DNA from: Polytrichum commune
Lineage: Eukaryota; Streptophyta; Polytrichopsida; Polytrichales; Polytrichaceae
Assembly: GCA_950295325.1 (NCBI GenBank)
Contig: OX485807.1
Span: forward strand, 29,483,666 to 29,547,665
Direction: 5' to 3'
Length of the DNA: 64,000 nucleotides
The position numbers and the translations under genes are program-made. Shown one piece after another: positions 61,285 to 64,000 of this stretch. How positions within the stretch are numbered: position 1 is the stretch's first letter; each line of letters opens with the position of its first letter. A model generated the notes under the pieces. The model was not told where the DNA came from. It searched no databases and was given only the letters and a program-made list of their open reading frames with translations.

Positions 61285-61599
61285 CTATTTCTCTCCCTAA
61301 AGCACACTAAATTAACATCACTCATGGGGTGATAGTACGTTATGCTCAAGTCGTGCACTTGATAACTCCTAAGTGTACCACAAGTACTCTTAACTTATAC
61401 CACTTAAAAATTCAGGTCCAAGACCATTGGAGGTTCAATACCGTAGTAGTTTAACACAACGATTGCTTAAAGAGAACACTACATGAATTGCACTTTGTTA
61501 CCTTGGGTTCTCTTCCACTAACATGAATTTCAAATCTATCAATATGGATTGAAAATCTAGTATAGTGGTAGATCACATAACCATCTAGTGGAAGAGGAC

Positions 61600-61800
61600 C
61601 AGTGGTAAGGAATCGCGTTCCCTATAGTGGAAGGAGAAGCTTCGCTTTTTTTTCTAGAAACTCGTGAAACTTTATATGAGAATCTTTGTAATTTGCAATT
61701 CTTGACCAAATGAGGCATGGGCGTGATCCGGGTTTAACAACTAAAGTTGTTCATGGAGTTGGAAGTATCCCCAAAAGGACCATATTATACTTCAGTGTCC
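61600..61800. repeat. Family-B fragment
   Basis: Contains TGAGAATCTTTGTAATTTGC, GTTCATGGAGTTGGAAGTAT and GGACCATATTATAC, diverged forms of the PIRL intron 1 unit. Confidence 0.4.
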
Positions 61801-62049
61801 TCTATTGAGTATGGTTCCAAAATTGCTTTCGATTCATACACGTTTGCACGTTGCAATGAAAGTGTGTACAATATGACTATTTGGTTATCACATGAACTAA
61901 TGATGACGTAGCTCGGGGTTCACGATGTCCTTGTAAACTCATCCATCGTGGATGAAGAGGCTCTAGTTAAAAACAAGTTCCCCCTACACATTGAGTGCCC
62001 CAGTAAACCAATTTAGGGCCATTGATTCCATTTCCGAAGCCTAAATTGC

Positions 62050-62418
62050 CTAAGGTAGATGTACCTAATTCCAACACAACAATAATTTGGACACTTATAC
62101 TTGAGTGGTACATATGTGGTTAGGTGTGGATATAAGAACAGACACCGAATGACAAAGACGTGTGTTCCAAAGAGATTGGACCACGTGCTCAAATACGCTA
62201 ATCATTCTAGGCTCGATAATATGACAAACTTGTCGAGCACGAGAATCTTCAATTTAATAACGAATAAGATATTCATCATGAGCTTCAAAAATCATGAAAC
62301 AAATGGCTACGAACACAGTTTGGATTTGTTATTTATCTTATACTAATTGCGAGATTTATATTGTATGAGAAGTGGGGTGCGGGGAGAAAAATATCCAAAT
62401 AACATAAGTCTACCTTAG
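62050..62418. mobile_element. Family-B element with intact ends
   Basis: Starts CTAAGGTAGATGTACCTAA and ends with the inverse, AGTCTACCTTAG. The interior carries TTGAGTGGTACATATGTGG, AAAGAGATTGGACCACGTGC and GAATAAGATATTCATCATGA. The 369-bp copy is one of the few in the window with both ends kept. Confidence 0.65.
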
Positions 62419-62466
62419 AAATAGAAATTATCAGGCTGTAAAATAGGTCCTGATGGACGAGTTTAA

Positions 62467-62960
62467 GGGCCACTTCACACACGAGATTGAGAGCCCATGA
62501 CCATTGCACTTCAAGCACTCTCATTGGTGGAAAAGGCAGAGCCGGTGCAAGTTTGCTTCACACTACACTTGAGGGACCAAAGGAGTATGCGAATGCAAGA
62601 TGGATGTCAAGTCTACATGGATTCCTACATGGCATCAAACGGATCACGTTTCATGGTTACTTGGACTATTCTCAAAAACCACCTCTTGGAGGCAGGCCTA
62701 ACACAAAACCGGGAGACCATGGCACTCCAAACGCTCACAATCGTTGATTTACTCTATTTTATCATGTGTGAGGACCCGCATGAATAAACATTCATTGAAA
62801 TAGCATTTGGTTGAGGGCCCGGTCACATATGACTTCACAGTACACTTGAGGGTCCGTGACCACACTACATGATTTTGGAGGTGTGTTGGATGGCCTTTGG
62901 ACAATTTCTTTTGGGCTCTCACAATTTCATGGTCACGGCTCTTGGCTCGTGTGTGACGTT
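62467..62960. mobile_element. Foldback/Harbinger-like element (family C), copy 3
   Basis: Inverted relative to the 39946 copy. Starts GGGCCACTTCACACACGAG and shares CCTACATGGCATCAAACGG, AGGCCTAACACAAAACCGGG and CATGGTCACGGCTCTTGGC. The right end is decayed after CTCGTGTGTGACG. Confidence 0.65.
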
Positions 62961-64000
62961 TCCAAATCCTTGTCCCGGATGACTCGTCATGGTACTTTGT
63001 CCTTGTACTTAGCTGATGCAGTATTGGATGCACCAGAAGGAAAAAACAAGAAACCTGTATCAAGTCATACATTAGTTAGACCTAAGGTAGACCCAAAAGT
63101 GGCCCCTAGTGTGCTTCTTTTTGAACTATTTGGCTTTCATCTAATGATGGATGAAACCATCCCGGCGCCACATCACCTCCAATTTTGAACCCAAAGTTTG
63201 TCGTTATGGGCATTCATAACATTACACAACTTCTTGGCTGCATTATGTGGGATCAAGTATCACATGAGCATGATTCTCCTTTAATTCTAAGGTTCCTTGT
63301 TTATAGGGAGCACTTAGGTTGTGTACTATGAACTTTTCGACAAGTAGTTGTAAATCATTAGCATTTTTCAATCGCAACATTTTGTTTGGAAAGAGAGCAT
63401 CATGTAGTTGCTTAGTAATGTTATGCTCTCATCATGCAACTATATATGAGCAGTTTGGCCTTTTCAAATCATGCTCGTAGTCACTCATCTCATGAGTTTT
63501 GGGTTCATATGAATATCTTCTTCATTAATATCAAAGTGAAGAATCTTGTGCTCATTAAATAGGCATATATGGATCCATGTAATACAATTTTTTTGGGCCA
63601 TAGCGTTTTAGCAAGTAGGAAAATACTCAACACGTGATAAGTTAAATGAAATAGTAGATGAAAGACGTTTTAGAGTGAGTTAGTAAGGTTTTAGTATGGG
63701 ACATGTAGTTTTGCAAGGTTGTAACTACTTGCAGGCTCGACATGATAAGAAGACTATTGCCTAAGGACAACAACACTTCTCATTACATATGCTAAGGCCA
63801 TAGCCACATAGAGACGAGCTATAAGCAAGAGAGCTAGAGTTAGATAGATAGACAAAGAATTAGAGCAAGTGGCAATGCTGCATGTGATAGGGGAATGCAC
63901 ACAAACAAAAGGAAACAACAATTAGAGGTTTTTTTAGTAAGGCTTGTTAGTCGTGTGATTGATAAATGTGAATGATCATAATTTGTATGTGAACTTGATG
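62961..64000. other. Right-hand end of window, no gene
   Basis: An inverted family-B piece occurs at about 63470-63620. The ORF at 62856-63188 overlaps the family-C copy and has no motif. Nothing else is recognisable. Confidence 0.4.

Noticed and set aside
1-64000. CRISPR arrays, operons, plasmid or phage signals, organelle inserts
   Set aside because: None seen. The genes have spliceosomal introns and the repeats are plant transposons.

Overview
This 64-kb window is nuclear DNA from a land plant, almost certainly a flowering plant. It carries four intron-rich plant genes (a PIRL leucine-rich-repeat protein, a C2-type phospholipase D, a ThrE-type transporter and pinin), a plant-type tRNA-Lys(UUU), and a Stowaway miniature transposon with the terminal sequence typical of angiosperms. 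No prokaryotic, organellar or CRISPR sequence was seen. The species cannot be named from the sequence.

Layout. 0.5-5.2 kb: PIRL on the minus strand, 4 exons, 482 aa, introns filled with repeats. 7.9-14.1 kb: phospholipase D alpha-type on the minus strand, 6 exons, 829 aa, with both HKD motifs assembled correctly. 14.2-32.6 kb: repeat-rich intergenic DNA holding tandem duplications, hAT-, Harbinger- and Stowaway-type miniature elements and a broken Ty3-type gag. 32.8-41.3 kb: ThrE-like membrane protein on the plus strand, 7 exons, 524 aa, with one probable GC-AG intron and several transposons in its introns. 44.4 kb: tRNA-Lys on the minus strand with a T6 terminator. 45.7-49.7 kb: a nest of mobile elements, including a 5'-truncated non-LTR retrotransposon. 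50.9-55.9 kb: pinin on the plus strand, 10 exons, 487 aa. 57.6-58.8 kb: a probable fragment of a B3-domain gene on the minus strand, with a repeat copy at its downstream end. 59-64 kb: repeats only.

All four main gene models were built by hand from ORFs and splice sites. Each joins exons in phase with no internal stop, and each gives a protein of the expected length and domain order. The genes are unrelated in function (lipid signalling, splicing, transport, LRR scaffold), as is normal for neighbouring plant genes.

The most unusual item is the retrotransposon at 47.8-49.7 kb. Its single reading frame carries an RNase H domain, then a CCHC motif, then what looks like a restriction-like (PD-E-K) endonuclease. 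That combination differs from the usual plant L1 and RTE elements. Its 3' end has a hairpin plus a TTC-rich tail that recurs in two tiny insertions (96 and 67 bp), each with its own target-site duplication, and base changes in the hairpin are compensatory.
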